DNA of 49,883 nucleotides from Deltaproteobacteria bacterium (GTDB lineage Bacteria; Desulfobacterota; BSN033; UBA1163), in assembly GCA_020059605.1 (NCBI GenBank), contig JAGVBT010000140.1:1-49883 (forward strand). The letters are read 5' to 3'. The notes under the pieces are model-generated. The model had not been told where the DNA came from and did not search any database. It was given only the letters and a program-made list of their open reading frames with translations. Positions 1-8,327 of the stretch are shown one piece after another (the first letter of the stretch is position 1; each line of letters starts with the position of its first letter). A program made the translations under genes and the position numbers.

Positions 1-43
1 ATTTCAGCATCTCGTGAAATAGAGCTCAGAGCGAGGAGATAGG

Positions 44-637
44 ATGAAGAGACATCGGAAGGCAGAGGTGAAGAGGAAGACGAAGGAGACCGAGGTTCTC
101 CTCAAGTTAGATCTGGATGGGTCCGGTAAACATGCGATCCAAACAGGCATCCCCTTCTTCGATCATATGCTCAGCCTACTGGTCTATCACGGCAGGATGG
201 ACCTCTCTCTCAAGGCAAAAGGGGACATCGGCGTGGATGGTCACCATACGGTCGAAGATGTGGGAATCTGTATGGGAGATGGCATCCGAAAGGCATTGGG
301 AGAGGCAAAGGGGATTTGGCGCTATGGATTGGGTTTGATCCCGATGGATGAAACCCTGGCCGCCGTCACCCTGGACCTTTCGATGAGGCCGTGCCTGGTT
401 TATAACATGAAGCTTAAGCGATCCAAGATCGGGACCTTTGATCTGGAACTGGTGGAGGAGTTCTTGAGGGCCCTTGCCAATCACGCAAGGATGACGCTTC
501 ACATCAACCTTCTCTACGGGCGGAACAGCCATCACATGGTGGAGTCTGTTTTCAAGGGACTGGGAAGGGCAATAAGAGAGGCTGTCTCGCTCGATGAGCG
601 CGCCAAAGGAATTCCTTCGACCAAAGGAGTCTTGTAA
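44..637 (+). CDS. hisB: Imidazoleglycerol-phosphate dehydratase HisB
   Basis: Dehydrates imidazole glycerol phosphate to imidazole acetol phosphate in histidine synthesis; a cytosolic, metal-dependent enzyme. At 197 aa it matches the single-domain form, without the phosphatase domain fused in enterics. Both duplicated metal-binding motifs are visible: HHTVED near residue 67 and HHMVES near residue 164, plus the early FFDHML segment. The ATG follows GAGGAG with good spacing. Bases 1-43 hold only the tail of an upstream gene (one frame reads FQHLVK then stop), so the operon probably extends left of the window. A family B inverted repeat follows the stop, then hisH. Identification is firm. Confidence 0.97.
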   Translation: MKRHRKAEVKRKTKETEVLLKLDLDGSGKHAIQTGIPFFDHMLSLLVYHGRMDLSLKAKGDIGVDGHHTVEDVGICMGDGIRKALGEAKGIWRYGLGLIPMDETLAAVTLDLSMRPCLVYNMKLKRSKIGTFDLELVEEFLRALANHARMTLHINLLYGRNSHHMVESVFKGLGRAIREAVSLDERAKGIPSTKGVL

Positions 638-642
638 AAATA

Positions 643-752
643 AAGGGACCAAGGGGTTCAGGGTTCAAGGGGTCAAGTGAATTCACTTAGAACTTTGTTA
701 AAACATTGGTCTTTCCTCGGCCCCATGAACCCTTGAATCCTTGAACCCTTTT
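643..752. repeat. Dispersed inverted repeat, family B, copy 1
   Basis: The left arm is built from ggttcaagg-type words (about 643-677). The right arm has the complementary words ccttgaaccc and ccatgaaccc (about 721-752). It fills the hisB-hisH gap. The same arms recur at 5241-5340 between hisF and pgpA. As RNA it could form a long imperfect hairpin. Confidence 0.75.
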
Positions 753-763
753 CATTTAGCGCT

Positions 764-1381
764 ATGAAACCAAAGATCGTCATCATTGACTACGGGATGG
801 GAAATCTCAGGAGCGTTCAGAAGGGCTTTGAGCAAGTCGGTTTCGAAGCAAAGGTGACCCGAAACAGAAAAGCGATTTCCGGGGCTTCGGCAATCGTTCT
901 TCCCGGGGTAGGCGCTTTTAAGGATTGCATGGGAAACCTGGAGAGACATGGTTTGGTCGGACCCATTCTTCAATCCATTGAGAAAGGCAAGCCTTATCTC
1001 GGCATCTGCCTGGGCCTCCAGATCCTGTTTACCGAGAGCGAGGAATTCGGAAACCAGAAGGGACTGGACCTAATCAAAGGAAGAGTGGTGAGGTTCCGGG
1101 GCGATCCGGAGCATAAGGTTCCCCACATGGGATGGAATACGATTGAGAAAAAAAGGGAGGTTTCTTTGCTTCAAGGGCTGACGGATGGGGACTTCTTCTA
1201 CTTCGTCCATTCCTATTACGTGGTCCCGGATGAGGGACAATGGAACTCAACGTTCACCCAATACGGAATTCCCTTTGTTTCGAGCATCCGGAAGGAGAAC
1301 CTTTTCGCTACCCAGTTCCATCCGGAAAAAAGCCAGCAGAAGGGATTAAGGATACTGGAGAACTTTGCGAGGTCGATTTGA
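764..1381 (+). CDS. hisH: Imidazole glycerol phosphate synthase glutaminase subunit HisH
   Basis: Glutaminase half of IGP synthase: it releases ammonia from glutamine and passes it to HisF (encoded at 4483-5238). The 205 aa length is normal. Class I amidotransferase features are present: the nucleophile cysteine in GICLGLQ near residue 84 and the His-Glu pair in FHPEKSQ near the C-terminus. The N-terminal IIDYGMGNLRSV is typical of HisH. The gene is separated from hisB and kdsA by two different repeat families, so expression within the his cluster may be tuned at RNA level. HisH and HisF are kept apart by kdsA, kdsC, a secreted protein gene and hisA. Confidence 0.97.
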   Translation: MKPKIVIIDYGMGNLRSVQKGFEQVGFEAKVTRNRKAISGASAIVLPGVGAFKDCMGNLERHGLVGPILQSIEKGKPYLGICLGLQILFTESEEFGNQKGLDLIKGRVVRFRGDPEHKVPHMGWNTIEKKREVSLLQGLTDGDFFYFVHSYYVVPDEGQWNSTFTQYGIPFVSSIRKENLFATQFHPEKSQQKGLRILENFARSI

Positions 1382-1394
1382 TCGAATTCAGATC

Positions 1395-1512
1395 CCCTTT
1401 ACCCTCTCCTCTATGAGACTGTGTCGTAATATGAAAAAACCGACTTTTTGAAAAGGGAGAGGGGCGGTCGGGTGGAAAAGACCCGACCACGGGGGGAGGG
1501 GGACGACAAAGG
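1395..1512. repeat. Dispersed inverted repeat, family C, copy with internal insert
   Basis: The arms are ccctctcc-type (1399-1410) and gggagagggg-type (1455-1464) sequence. Between them lies a block with ctgtgtcgtaat at 1419-1430, also present in the copy at 49785-49796. Downstream there is a perfect 8-bp stem, ggtcgggt at 1466-1473 with acccgacc at 1481-1488. The element fills the whole hisH-kdsA spacer. Confidence 0.7.
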
Positions 1513-1520
1513 AGCCATCC

Positions 1521-2351
1521 ATGAACGAAGTGACAGTAGGAGGGATCCGGATCGGTAAGGGAAACCCCATGGTGCTGATAGCGGGTCCCTGTGTGATTGA
1601 GAATGAAGAGATGATCTTTACGACAGCACAAAAACTTAAAGAGGTATGCGATCGCCTGAACATCCCCCTTATTTTTAAGAGTTCCTATGATAAAGCCAAC
1701 AGGACTTCCATCACCTCCTTCAGGGGACCCGGGATCGATCGGGGACTGAAGATATTGAGCGAGGTCAAGAAAAAGTTTTCTGTTCCGGTGATTTCCGATA
1801 TCCATGCGTTGGATGAAATAAAACCGGCCTCTGAGATTCTGGATGCCTTGCAGATACCGGCCTTTTTATGCAGACAGACGGATTTGATACTCTCCGCATC
1901 CCGGACGGGGAAACCGGTCAATGTTAAGAAAGGGCAGTTTCTGGCGCCCTGGGATGTGAAGCCCCTCATAGAAAAGTTCGTCTCCACAGGCAATCAGAAT
2001 TTATTTTTGACAGAACGGGGAACTTCTTTTGGATACAATAACCTCATCGTGGATTTTAGAGGGTTTTCCATCATTCGGTCCTTCGGATATCCTCTGTTTT
2101 TTGATGTGACGCATAGTCTGCAACTACCCGGTGGGGAAGGGAGCATCTCCGGTGGGCAGAGAGAATTCGCCCCCTCTTTAACCCGGGCAGCAGTGGCGGC
2201 AGGGGTTGATGGACTTTTCATCGAGGTCCATCCTGATCCAGTGAAAGCCCTTTCAGATGCTTCCACCATGATTTCACTCATTGAGATGGAGGGGCTGCTC
2301 CGACAGACCAAGACCCTTCATGATATGATCAGGAAATGGGAGATGGCATAG
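1521..2351 (+). CDS. kdsA: 3-deoxy-8-phosphooctulonate synthase KdsA
   Basis: Condenses phosphoenolpyruvate with arabinose 5-phosphate to Kdo 8-phosphate for lipopolysaccharide inner core; cytosolic. At 276 aa it is family-typical. Recognisable segments are IAGPCVIE near residue 20, FKSSYDKANRTS near residue 52, DVTHSLQLPGG and LFIEVHPDP. Cys24 in AGPC sits where metal-dependent KdsA enzymes (Aquifex type) carry Cys and the metal-independent E. coli enzyme has Asn, so I infer a metal-dependent enzyme. The stop is one base from the kdsC start. Its presence implies an outer membrane with Kdo. A cotranscribed arabinose-5-phosphate isomerase (kdsD) is not in the window. Confidence 0.97.
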   Translation: MNEVTVGGIRIGKGNPMVLIAGPCVIENEEMIFTTAQKLKEVCDRLNIPLIFKSSYDKANRTSITSFRGPGIDRGLKILSEVKKKFSVPVISDIHALDEIKPASEILDALQIPAFLCRQTDLILSASRTGKPVNVKKGQFLAPWDVKPLIEKFVSTGNQNLFLTERGTSFGYNNLIVDFRGFSIIRSFGYPLFFDVTHSLQLPGGEGSISGGQREFAPSLTRAAVAAGVDGLFIEVHPDPVKALSDASTMISLIEMEGLLRQTKTLHDMIRKWEMA

Positions 2352-2352
2352 G

Positions 2353-2901
2353 ATGAAGAGCATCCAAGAGAGAATTCAAATCATAAAAATGCTGCTTTTG
2401 GATGTGGATGGAGTGATGACGGATGGAGGAATTATCCTCGGCCCCGGTTCCATGGAGCTTAAAAGATTCCACGTCCGGGATGGAATGGGAGTTTCCCTGG
2501 CCAGAGCCGCCGGTTTATTGGTTGGAATCCTGACCAGCAGGGATTCGGAAGTGGTCCGAAGAAGAGCGAAAGAGCTCGGGATCGAAGAGGTCCAGCAAGG
2601 GGTCTCACATAAAGAAGAAGTCTATGAGGCCATCCTGAAAAAATATGGCTTCCGGGATGAAGAGGTTGCTTATATCGGTGATGATATTCAGGACATTCCT
2701 GTCCTAAAGAGAGCCGGTTTATCATGTTGTGTGGCCGATGGCGCTGAGGAAGTAAAACGGGTTTCACATTATGTCACCCTAAAGAATGGGGGGACAGGGG
2801 CCGTGAGGGAAGTGGTGGATATGCTTCTCAAGGGTTTAGGCAAAAAAGAAGAGGCGGTTACCTCTCTGCTCACCCCTGAAAAGAAAGGCGCTAACAGATG
2901 A
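2353..2901 (+). CDS. kdsC: 3-deoxy-D-manno-octulosonate 8-phosphate phosphatase KdsC
   Basis: HAD-superfamily phosphatase that removes phosphate from the KdsA product to give free Kdo. The 182 aa length and lack of a cap domain fit KdsC. The nucleophile motif LLLDVDGVMTDG is near residue 14, TSRDS supplies the motif II serine/threonine region, and YIGDDIQD carries the metal-binding acidic pair. It starts one base after the kdsA stop and overlaps the next gene by four bases (ATGA), so the genes are almost certainly co-translated. In many proteobacteria lptC follows kdsC; here a different secreted protein takes that place. Confidence 0.95.
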   Translation: MKSIQERIQIIKMLLLDVDGVMTDGGIILGPGSMELKRFHVRDGMGVSLARAAGLLVGILTSRDSEVVRRRAKELGIEEVQQGVSHKEEVYEAILKKYGFRDEEVAYIGDDIQDIPVLKRAGLSCCVADGAEEVKRVSHYVTLKNGGTGAVREVVDMLLKGLGKKEEAVTSLLTPEKKGANR

Positions 2902-3566
2902 AGAAGATATTTAAAAATGGGGCCGTGTGGGCCTTTTCATTCTGGATCCTGTTCATGGGATTGACATTCTTATGGGCGGCGGAAATGAGGGCGGAAGAGA
3001 GGCCTAAGTTGGCCATCCTTCCCTTCTTCATCGGACAGGAAACGACCTGCCCCGTTTGCAGGTCTGTTTACAAGAGGGGAGAGATCCTTCCCGGTGCTCG
3101 GAATACGCTCACACGGTTTCTCTATCAGAAGATGGAGGCGAAAGGAATGTTCGAGATCATCCCTATTGAGAGGGTGGAGGAAGTTCTTGTTCTTCGAGAC
3201 CACAAAGATTTCCAGGAGAAGCCGAAAACATCCTCCATCGAACTGGGTCGGGAGCTTGGCAGTGATTTCATCTCCATTGGGTTTGTTTTCCGTTTTGAAG
3301 AAAGGGTCGGATCTTCCTTGGGAGTGGAACGTCCTGCCTCTGTAGGATTCGACTTTCACCTGATGCGGTTGAAGGATGGGGTAGAGGTGTGGAGAGGGAG
3401 GATGGATGAGACCCAGAGGCCCCTGAGCGAGAATCTCTTTAAGATCGGTTCCTTCTTCAGGCGGAAAGCCAAATGGGTAACTGCGGAGGAACTGGCGAGC
3501 GTGGGGATGGATGAAGCCTTGAGAAAGCTGCCCGGGGCAACGGAACTGGAAGAAAAAAAACCATGA
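2898..3566 (+). CDS. Secreted or lipid-anchored-like protein of unknown function with CPVC motif
   Basis: 222 aa with a hydrophobic N-terminal segment (about residues 10-28) ending near a WAAEMRAEE region, consistent with a signal peptide but without a clear lipobox. The body begins with KLAILPFF and has L-x-x-ELGSDF and VEEVL segments, a pattern I associate with CsgG/TolB-N-like periplasmic proteins; this is a resemblance, not an assignment. A CPVC pair near residue 53 could bind metal or form a disulfide. It overlaps kdsC upstream and hisA downstream by four bases each, which places an envelope protein between Kdo and histidine genes. It occupies the usual position of lptC, but I see no LptC signature. 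Confidence 0.75.
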   Translation: MKKIFKNGAVWAFSFWILFMGLTFLWAAEMRAEERPKLAILPFFIGQETTCPVCRSVYKRGEILPGARNTLTRFLYQKMEAKGMFEIIPIERVEEVLVLRDHKDFQEKPKTSSIELGRELGSDFISIGFVFRFEERVGSSLGVERPASVGFDFHLMRLKDGVEVWRGRMDETQRPLSENLFKIGSFFRRKAKWVTAEELASVGMDEALRKLPGATELEEKKP

Positions 3567-4333
3567 TCATCATCCCTGCCGTAGACCTGAAAGATGGAAA
3601 ATGCGTGAGACTTGCCCAGGGAAGAATGGATCAGGAGACGGTCTATTCCGAGAATCCCGTTGAGATGGCAAAGCATTGGGAGTCGAAAGGAGCCGAGAGG
3701 CTCCACGTGGTCGATCTCAACGGTGCGGCGGCGGGAAAACCTATCCACAGGTCTCTGATTATGGAGATAGTGTACACCCTCCGTATTCCCGTTGAGATCG
3801 GCGGGGGGATCCGGGATCTGGATACGATCGAAGGTTACCTCCATGCCGGGGCAGGATGGGTCATTCTGGGGACAGCCGCCCTCCGGAATCAGGACCTTCT
3901 TAAAGAAGCCTGTCGCAGATTTCCAGGACGGGTGATCCTCGGAATCGATGCCAGGAGAGGGAAGGTGGCCGTGGAGGGCTGGAAAGAGGCCGATTCCGTG
4001 GAGGTCGTTGAACTGGCGAAGCGGTTTGAGGGGATCGGCCTGTCAGCCATTATCTTTACAGATATCGAGAAAGATGGAATGAGAACAGGTTTAAACTTTG
4101 AATCCACCAGGAATGTTTCTCGCTCCACCTCCATCCCGGTGATTGCCTCCGGAGGCGTTTCTCGAATCGAAGATATTGAACAGATCATGGAGTTAGAGTC
4201 CGATGGAGTGATCGGGGTCATTACGGGCCGCGCCCTCTATGCCGGAAGCCTCGATTTGGAAGAAGCGATCCGGATAGCCAGAAGGAAATCCGAAATTCGA
4301 ATATCGAAATCCGAAACAAATTCAAAATTCTAA
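3563..4333 (+). CDS. hisA: Phosphoribosylformimino-5-aminoimidazole carboxamide ribotide isomerase HisA
   Basis: Isomerises ProFAR to PRFAR, the Amadori step before HisF/HisH. It is a (beta/alpha)8 barrel of 256 aa. The catalytic aspartates are in IIPAVDLKDG near residue 8 and FTDIEKDGMRTG near residue 130; phosphate-binding glycine loops GGGIRD and ASGGVS are visible. The start ATG overlaps the preceding stop. The last ~15 codons, KSEIRISKSETN and onward, are not HisA sequence: they come from dispersed repeat family A, which begins at 4285 inside the gene. The same peptide ends GltX at 24297. The natural enzyme probably ended near residue 241. Confidence 0.96.
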   Translation: MIIIPAVDLKDGKCVRLAQGRMDQETVYSENPVEMAKHWESKGAERLHVVDLNGAAAGKPIHRSLIMEIVYTLRIPVEIGGGIRDLDTIEGYLHAGAGWVILGTAALRNQDLLKEACRRFPGRVILGIDARRGKVAVEGWKEADSVEVVELAKRFEGIGLSAIIFTDIEKDGMRTGLNFESTRNVSRSTSIPVIASGGVSRIEDIEQIMELESDGVIGVITGRALYAGSLDLEEAIRIARRKSEIRISKSETNSKF

Positions 4334-4440
4334 ACGCTAAACTTTTAGGTTTGGGAAATTGGTGTTTTGAACATTCGTGCTTGTTTCGAATTTCGTATTT
4401 CGTGCTTCGAAATTTAATATTCCGAAAAAAAACGGAAACA
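4285..4440. repeat. Dispersed inverted repeat, family A, copy 1 (overlaps hisA end)
   Basis: Composed of cgaaat/tccgaa words on the left (from 4285) and ttcgaattt/cgtgcttcg words on the right (about 4385-4425). The first 37 bases (4285-4321) are identical to 24246-24282. A third copy, inverted, lies at 40935-41090. It fills the hisA-hisF gap and supplies the last codons of hisA. Confidence 0.85.
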
Positions 4441-4482
4441 CTAACGTAGACTATTGAAGACTTATGGGAGAAAAAGAATAAG

Positions 4483-5238
4483 GTGCTAGCTAAACGGATT
4501 ATACCTTGTCTCGATGTGAAGGACGGGAGGGTGGTCAAAGGAACCCAGTTCATAGACCTGAGGGATGCAGGCGGTCCGGTTGAAAACGCAAAGGCCTATG
4601 ATGAACAGGGCGCAGACGAAATCGCCTTTCTGGACATTACCGCCTCCCATGAGGATCGGGAGATCCTGATCGACATCGTTCGAAAGACGGCGGAGGCGGT
4701 TTTCATTCCCCTCACGGTTGGAGGTGGAATCAAGCGGTTGGAGGATATTCGGAACCTTCTCAGGGCCGGCGCGGATAAGGTTTCAATCAATACGGCTGCC
4801 GTCAAAAACCCCGCTCTTGTCGAGAAAGCTTCGAAACGTTTTGGGAGCCAGTGCATTGTGATTGCCATCGATGCCAAGAAAAGAGGGCAGGGGTGGGAGG
4901 TATACACGCACGGAGGAAGAGTACCAACAGGGATCGATGCAGTCCTCTGGGCCAAGGAGATGGAGGAGATGGGAGCAGGAGAGATCCTGTTAACCAGCAT
5001 GGACAGGGATGGGACAAAGGATGGGTATGACATCGGGTTGACAAGGACCATTTCTGAAACCGTGGGCATCCCCGTGATTGCATCGGGGGGGGTCGGTTCG
5101 CTCGAACACCTCTACGAAGGTCTTGTTTTTGGAAAAGCCGATGCCGTGCTTGCTGCCTCCATCTTTCATTATCGGGAATACTCCGTGAAACAGGTCAAAT
5201 CGTACCTGAAAGAAAGAGGAGTCGTTGTTCGATTGTAA
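4483..5238 (+). CDS. hisF: Imidazole glycerol phosphate synthase cyclase subunit HisF
   Basis: Cyclase half of IGP synthase, making IGP and AICAR from PRFAR with ammonia from HisH. The 251 aa barrel shows the two catalytic aspartates: [15 protein letters not shown] near residue 11 and [15 protein letters not shown] near residue 130. Phosphate loops TVGGGIK and IASGGVGS are intact. The start is GTG at 4483, giving [11 protein letters not shown]; an upstream aagaataagg stretch is a modest ribosome-binding site. It lies downstream of repeat family A and is followed by repeat family B. Confidence 0.97.
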   Translation: MLAKRIIPCLDVKDGRVVKGTQFIDLRDAGGPVENAKAYDEQGADEIAFLDITASHEDREILIDIVRKTAEAVFIPLTVGGGIKRLEDIRNLLRAGADKVSINTAAVKNPALVEKASKRFGSQCIVIAIDAKKRGQGWEVYTHGGRVPTGIDAVLWAKEMEEMGAGEILLTSMDRDGTKDGYDIGLTRTISETVGIPVIASGGVGSLEHLYEGLVFGKADAVLAASIFHYREYSVKQVKSYLKERGVVVRL

Positions 5239-5240
5239 AC

Positions 5241-5340
5241 AAAGGGTTCCAGGGGTCAAGGGTTCAAGGAGTTAAGCTTGAACTTATAATGAATTTCTTT
5301 CCACTCGAACCCATGAACCCTCGAATCCTTGAACCCTCAA
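5241..5340. repeat. Dispersed inverted repeat, family B, copy 2
   Basis: Left arm (about 5241-5275) of gggttcaagg words; right arm (about 5303-5340) of gaacccatgaaccc and ccttgaaccc words. Same family as 643-752. It fills the hisF-pgpA spacer and produces misleading start codons upstream of pgpA. Confidence 0.75.
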
Positions 5341-5346
5341 TCAAAG

Positions 5347-5835
5347 ATGAGACGCTTTATCCTCTTACTCGCTACTGGCTTCGGTGTTGGTTATTCTCCG
5401 ATCGCTCCCGGGACGCTGGGAACCCTCATCGCCATTCCGGTCTATTACTTCCTTTCGGGAATCCAATCGCCCATTTACGAAATTACACTTGCCGGTTTTT
5501 TCTTTCTATCCGTTTGGCTATCCGGAAATGCCGAAATATTTTTTGGGAAAAAAGATGATCGGAGTATCGTGATCGATGAGATGATGGGTTTTCTCATCAC
5601 CATGCTCTGGATTCCAAAGACGACCCGGCTTGTCATCATCGGGTTTTTCCTCTTCCGGTTTTTCGATATTCTCAAGCCCTTCCCCATCCGCCACCTGGAG
5701 AGAAGGCTGAAGGGAGGATTCGGAGTGGTGCTGGATGATGTATTAGCAGGAATTTACTCCAATATCATTCTTCAAATTATTAAATTTCTCCCAGCAGTTT
5801 TTTCCCTCTCCCACCAGGGGAGAGGGACAGGGTGA
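5347..5835 (+). CDS. pgpA: Phosphatidylglycerophosphatase A
   Basis: Membrane lipid phosphatase that dephosphorylates phosphatidylglycerophosphate to phosphatidylglycerol. About 162 aa from ATG 5347; an in-frame ATG at 5329 lies inside repeat family B and is less likely. Family motifs are present: GYSPIAPGTLGTL near the N-terminus, IVIDEMMGF (acidic metal site) and GGFGVVLDDVLAG near residue 125. At least three hydrophobic segments are visible. The C-terminal SLSHQGRGTG is encoded by repeat family C (from about 5801) and is unlikely to be original. In related genomes pgpA often precedes cinA, as here. Confidence 0.94.
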   Translation: MRRFILLLATGFGVGYSPIAPGTLGTLIAIPVYYFLSGIQSPIYEITLAGFFFLSVWLSGNAEIFFGKKDDRSIVIDEMMGFLITMLWIPKTTRLVIIGFFLFRFFDILKPFPIRHLERRLKGGFGVVLDDVLAGIYSNIILQIIKFLPAVFSLSHQGRGTG

Positions 5836-5840
5836 GGGGG
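5801..5840. repeat. Dispersed inverted repeat, family C (overlaps pgpA end)
   Basis: A short hairpin of ccctctccca with ggggagaggg words, followed by a ggtgagggg tail. The same arrangement recurs at 30566-30622 and in modified form at 1395-1512 and 49753-49822. It encodes the last residues of PgpA. Confidence 0.75.
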
Positions 5841-5856
5841 GACGTAAGGATAAGCT

Positions 5857-6369
5857 ATGAAATTAGAAAAATCCATTGGAGACCTTTTAAGGAAAAAAGG
5901 CTCAACCCTTTCCATTGCCGAATCCTGCACCGGAGGATTGATCTGCGACCGCATCACCGATGTCCCGGGAAGCTCGGACTATTTTATGGGAGGAATGGTC
6001 AACTACAGTAATGAATCGAAACAAAAACATTTAGGGGTCCCGATGAAGGATATCAGGAAATATGGCGCTGTCAGTTCCCGGGTAGCCCAAAAGATGGCTC
6101 AAGGAGTTCGTAAAGCTTTCGGAACGACCTTCGGCTTATCCACGACAGGGGTGGCAGGACCAAAAGGAGGGACGAAGGAGAAACCTGTTGGACTTGTTTT
6201 TATAGGAATGTCCAACGGAAGAAGAACCTTGGTGATAAAGTTGAATCTTAAAGGGAGCCGAAGAGAGATAAAAGAGAAGGCCGCTGAGAAAGCCCTGAAA
6301 TTTTTTTATGAAAGATTGGTTGAAAAGGCAGGTTTCTCTATGAAGAGTTTAAGGGAAGTGAAAAAGTGA
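5857..6369 (+). CDS. pncC: Stand-alone CinA C-terminal domain protein (nicotinamide-nucleotide amidase)
   Basis: 170 aa, corresponding to the CinA C-terminal (PncC) domain only; the N-terminal molybdopterin-binding-like domain is absent. PncC deamidates nicotinamide mononucleotide to nicotinate mononucleotide in pyridine nucleotide salvage. Signature segments are SIAESCTGGLI near residue 20, FMGGMVNYSN near residue 48, and STTGVAGPKGG with KPVGLVFIG near residue 110. The gene ends in a GTGA overlap with the SWIM protein at 6366. In many bacteria cinA lies close to thpR and recA; here about 10.7 kb separate cinA from thpR, suggesting an insertion. Confidence 0.93.
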   Translation: MKLEKSIGDLLRKKGSTLSIAESCTGGLICDRITDVPGSSDYFMGGMVNYSNESKQKHLGVPMKDIRKYGAVSSRVAQKMAQGVRKAFGTTFGLSTTGVAGPKGGTKEKPVGLVFIGMSNGRRTLVIKLNLKGSRREIKEKAAEKALKFFYERLVEKAGFSMKSLREVKK

Positions 6370-8327
6370 GCCGAGAAATATCAAAAGAAAACCTTTTCAA
6401 AGAACTGACATGGGATGACCTCCAGGAATGGGCTGGAAGCAGGGTTCTTTCCCGGGGGCAGAGCTACCAGCGAAGCCATCGGGTTATGGAATTGGCTCAA
6501 ACGCAAACAGGTTCACTAATTGCCTGGGTTCATGGAGGACAAAAGTATGCCACAGAGGTTGATTTTAAAGACGGAGAACTGATATCAATCTGCACCTGTC
6601 CTTACGGAAATAACTGTAAACATGCTGTGGCCGTGGCGCTTGAATATCTCGATCATCTGAAGAAGAATATAGAGGTCCCCCAGGCGGCAAAACAGGATCA
6701 ACGCCTCTCGTTGTTGGAAAACGATTCGGATGAGGTGGGGTGGGATGATGAGGAAGAAGAAAATGGAGAGCACGAGGAGATGGAGGATACTGAAACTTTA
6801 TCCTCAAAAAAAGTTGTTAAACCCACTCAAAGTGAACTAAAAGGTTTTCTGCAGGAGCAAAGCAGAGAGCAACTCATCGCACTGATAGAAGATATGGCAG
6901 AAAGACATTCCGTTGTCCGAGAAGATCTGCGGGACCGTCAAAATCTTTCTAAGGGGTCCTTTAAAAAAATAGTGGCTGATGTGAGGAAAGAAATCCGGGA
7001 GTTAAGTTCAGAGCCTGGTTGGAGGAACCATTGGAATCATGAAGGATATACCCCGGATTACTCACGGGTGAAAGGTCGCTTAAAATCCCTTTTGGCAAAA
7101 GGACACGCAGATGAGGTCGTTGCTCTGGGAAAGGAGCTCCTCGAGGAGGGCATAAGGCAGGTAGAAATGAGTGATGATGAAGGAGAAACGGGCATTGAAA
7201 TCTCTTCCTGCCTGGCTATTGTGTTTCAGGCCCTTCCCCGGTCTTCGCTCTCTCCGGTCGAACAGATGCTCTGGGCAATCAATGCGGAATTAGAAGATAA
7301 GTATGAGCTTTGCTATGGAGCGGAATCCTTCTGGAAGAAGAAACAGAAGGCTTCGGATTGGAATATCGTGGCCGATAGACTTCTTGAGCGATTGAATAAA
7401 TTCCAGCCGGTGAAAGGCGAGGATAGTTTTTCGCGGAGTTATCAAAGGGATAGCCTGACCAATTGGATTATACGAGCCCTTGAAAATTCCAGTCGGCATA
7501 AAGAAATCATAACCTTATGTGAGCAGGAAGCGGTCATCACAGGAAGCTATACACGTTTGGTTGATGTGCTTAGAAAGGCCAAACGATTGGAGGAAGCTGA
7601 GGAGTGGATTCACAAGGGTATTAAAGCCACACAGAAACAATGGCCGGGGATTGGCAAAAAATTGAAAGATACACTGCGTGAGATGAGAGAAAAAGAGGGG
7701 AATTGGCTTAAAGTTGCAGCTTTTCGGACTGAAGATTTTCTTCAATCGCCCTCACTCTATACCTTTAAGGACATGAAGAAAGCAACCGAAAAGGCAAAAG
7801 TGTGGCAAGAAGTTCGGACTGCAGCACTTCTTTATTTGGAGACAGGTAAACTTCCTCAATCAGATCCCACATGGCCTATGCCTGAGACGGGCGTGAAGGA
7901 GGATCGGGAGGTCAGGAAGAGCGAATTCCCAATGACCAGCGTACTGATTGATATTGCCATTGAGGAAAAGCGGCCTAACGATGTCCTCAAATGGTATGAT
8001 CATAAGAAATCAAAGAAAGGAGTTTATTGGTATGGTGAGGGCTATCAGGATGATCAGGTTGCTGAAGCAGTGGCAGATCATTTCCCTGACCGCGCCATAA
8101 CCATATGGAAGGATATTGTTGAAAGACAGATTGCCTTAACCAAGCCCAAAGCTTATGAAGAAGCCGCACGCTATCTGAGGAAGGCACAGAGCCTTCTGAA
8201 AAAACTGAAACGAGAAGAGGAGTGGAAAGATTATCTGGTTAAACTCCGCCGGGACAACGCCCGGAAACCAAAGCTAATCGATATTCTCAGCCGCCTGGAA
8301 GGCCGTCGGATCATTGAAAGCAAGTAG
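6366..8327 (+). CDS. SWIM zinc-finger protein
   Basis: 653 aa. The SWIM motif (CxCx(n)CxH) is CTCPYGNNCKH at about residues 77-88, followed by a helical AVAVALEYL segment; SWIM domains bind zinc and mediate DNA or protein contacts. An acidic low-complexity linker (about residues 118-143) separates it from a long, mainly helical C-terminal region with repeat-like character (RLVDVLRKAKRLEEAEEW), reminiscent of TPR-like solenoids. The GTG start overlaps the cinA stop, so it is coupled to cinA. Proteins of this kind often pair with SNF2 helicases (as in Bacillus YwqB/YwqA); a SWIM-SNF2 helicase lies 2.4 kb downstream. By eye the gene is more AT-rich than its neighbours. Role unknown. Confidence 0.82.
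   Translation: MSREISKENLFKELTWDDLQEWAGSRVLSRGQSYQRSHRVMELAQTQTGSLIAWVHGGQKYATEVDFKDGELISICTCPYGNNCKHAVAVALEYLDHLKKNIEVPQAAKQDQRLSLLENDSDEVGWDDEEEENGEHEEMEDTETLSSKKVVKPTQSELKGFLQEQSREQLIALIEDMAERHSVVREDLRDRQNLSKGSFKKIVADVRKEIRELSSEPGWRNHWNHEGYTPDYSRVKGRLKSLLAKGHADEVVALGKELLEEGIRQVEMSDDEGETGIEISSCLAIVFQALPRSSLSPVEQMLWAINAELEDKYELCYGAESFWKKKQKASDWNIVADRLLERLNKFQPVKGEDSFSRSYQRDSLTNWIIRALENSSRHKEIITLCEQEAVITGSYTRLVDVLRKAKRLEEAEEWIHKGIKATQKQWPGIGKKLKDTLREMREKEGNWLKVAAFRTEDFLQSPSLYTFKDMKKATEKAKVWQEVRTAALLYLETGKLPQSDPTWPMPETGVKEDREVRKSEFPMTSVLIDIAIEEKRPNDVLKWYDHKKSKKGVYWYGEGYQDDQVAEAVADHFPDRAITIWKDIVERQIALTKPKAYEEAARYLRKAQSLLKKLKREEEWKDYLVKLRRDNARKPKLIDILSRLEGRRIIESK

Noticed and set aside
643..752. 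CRISPR-like array among the repeated words
   Set aside because: The repeats are inverted arms of single hairpins, without regular spacing or unique spacers, and no cas genes are present.
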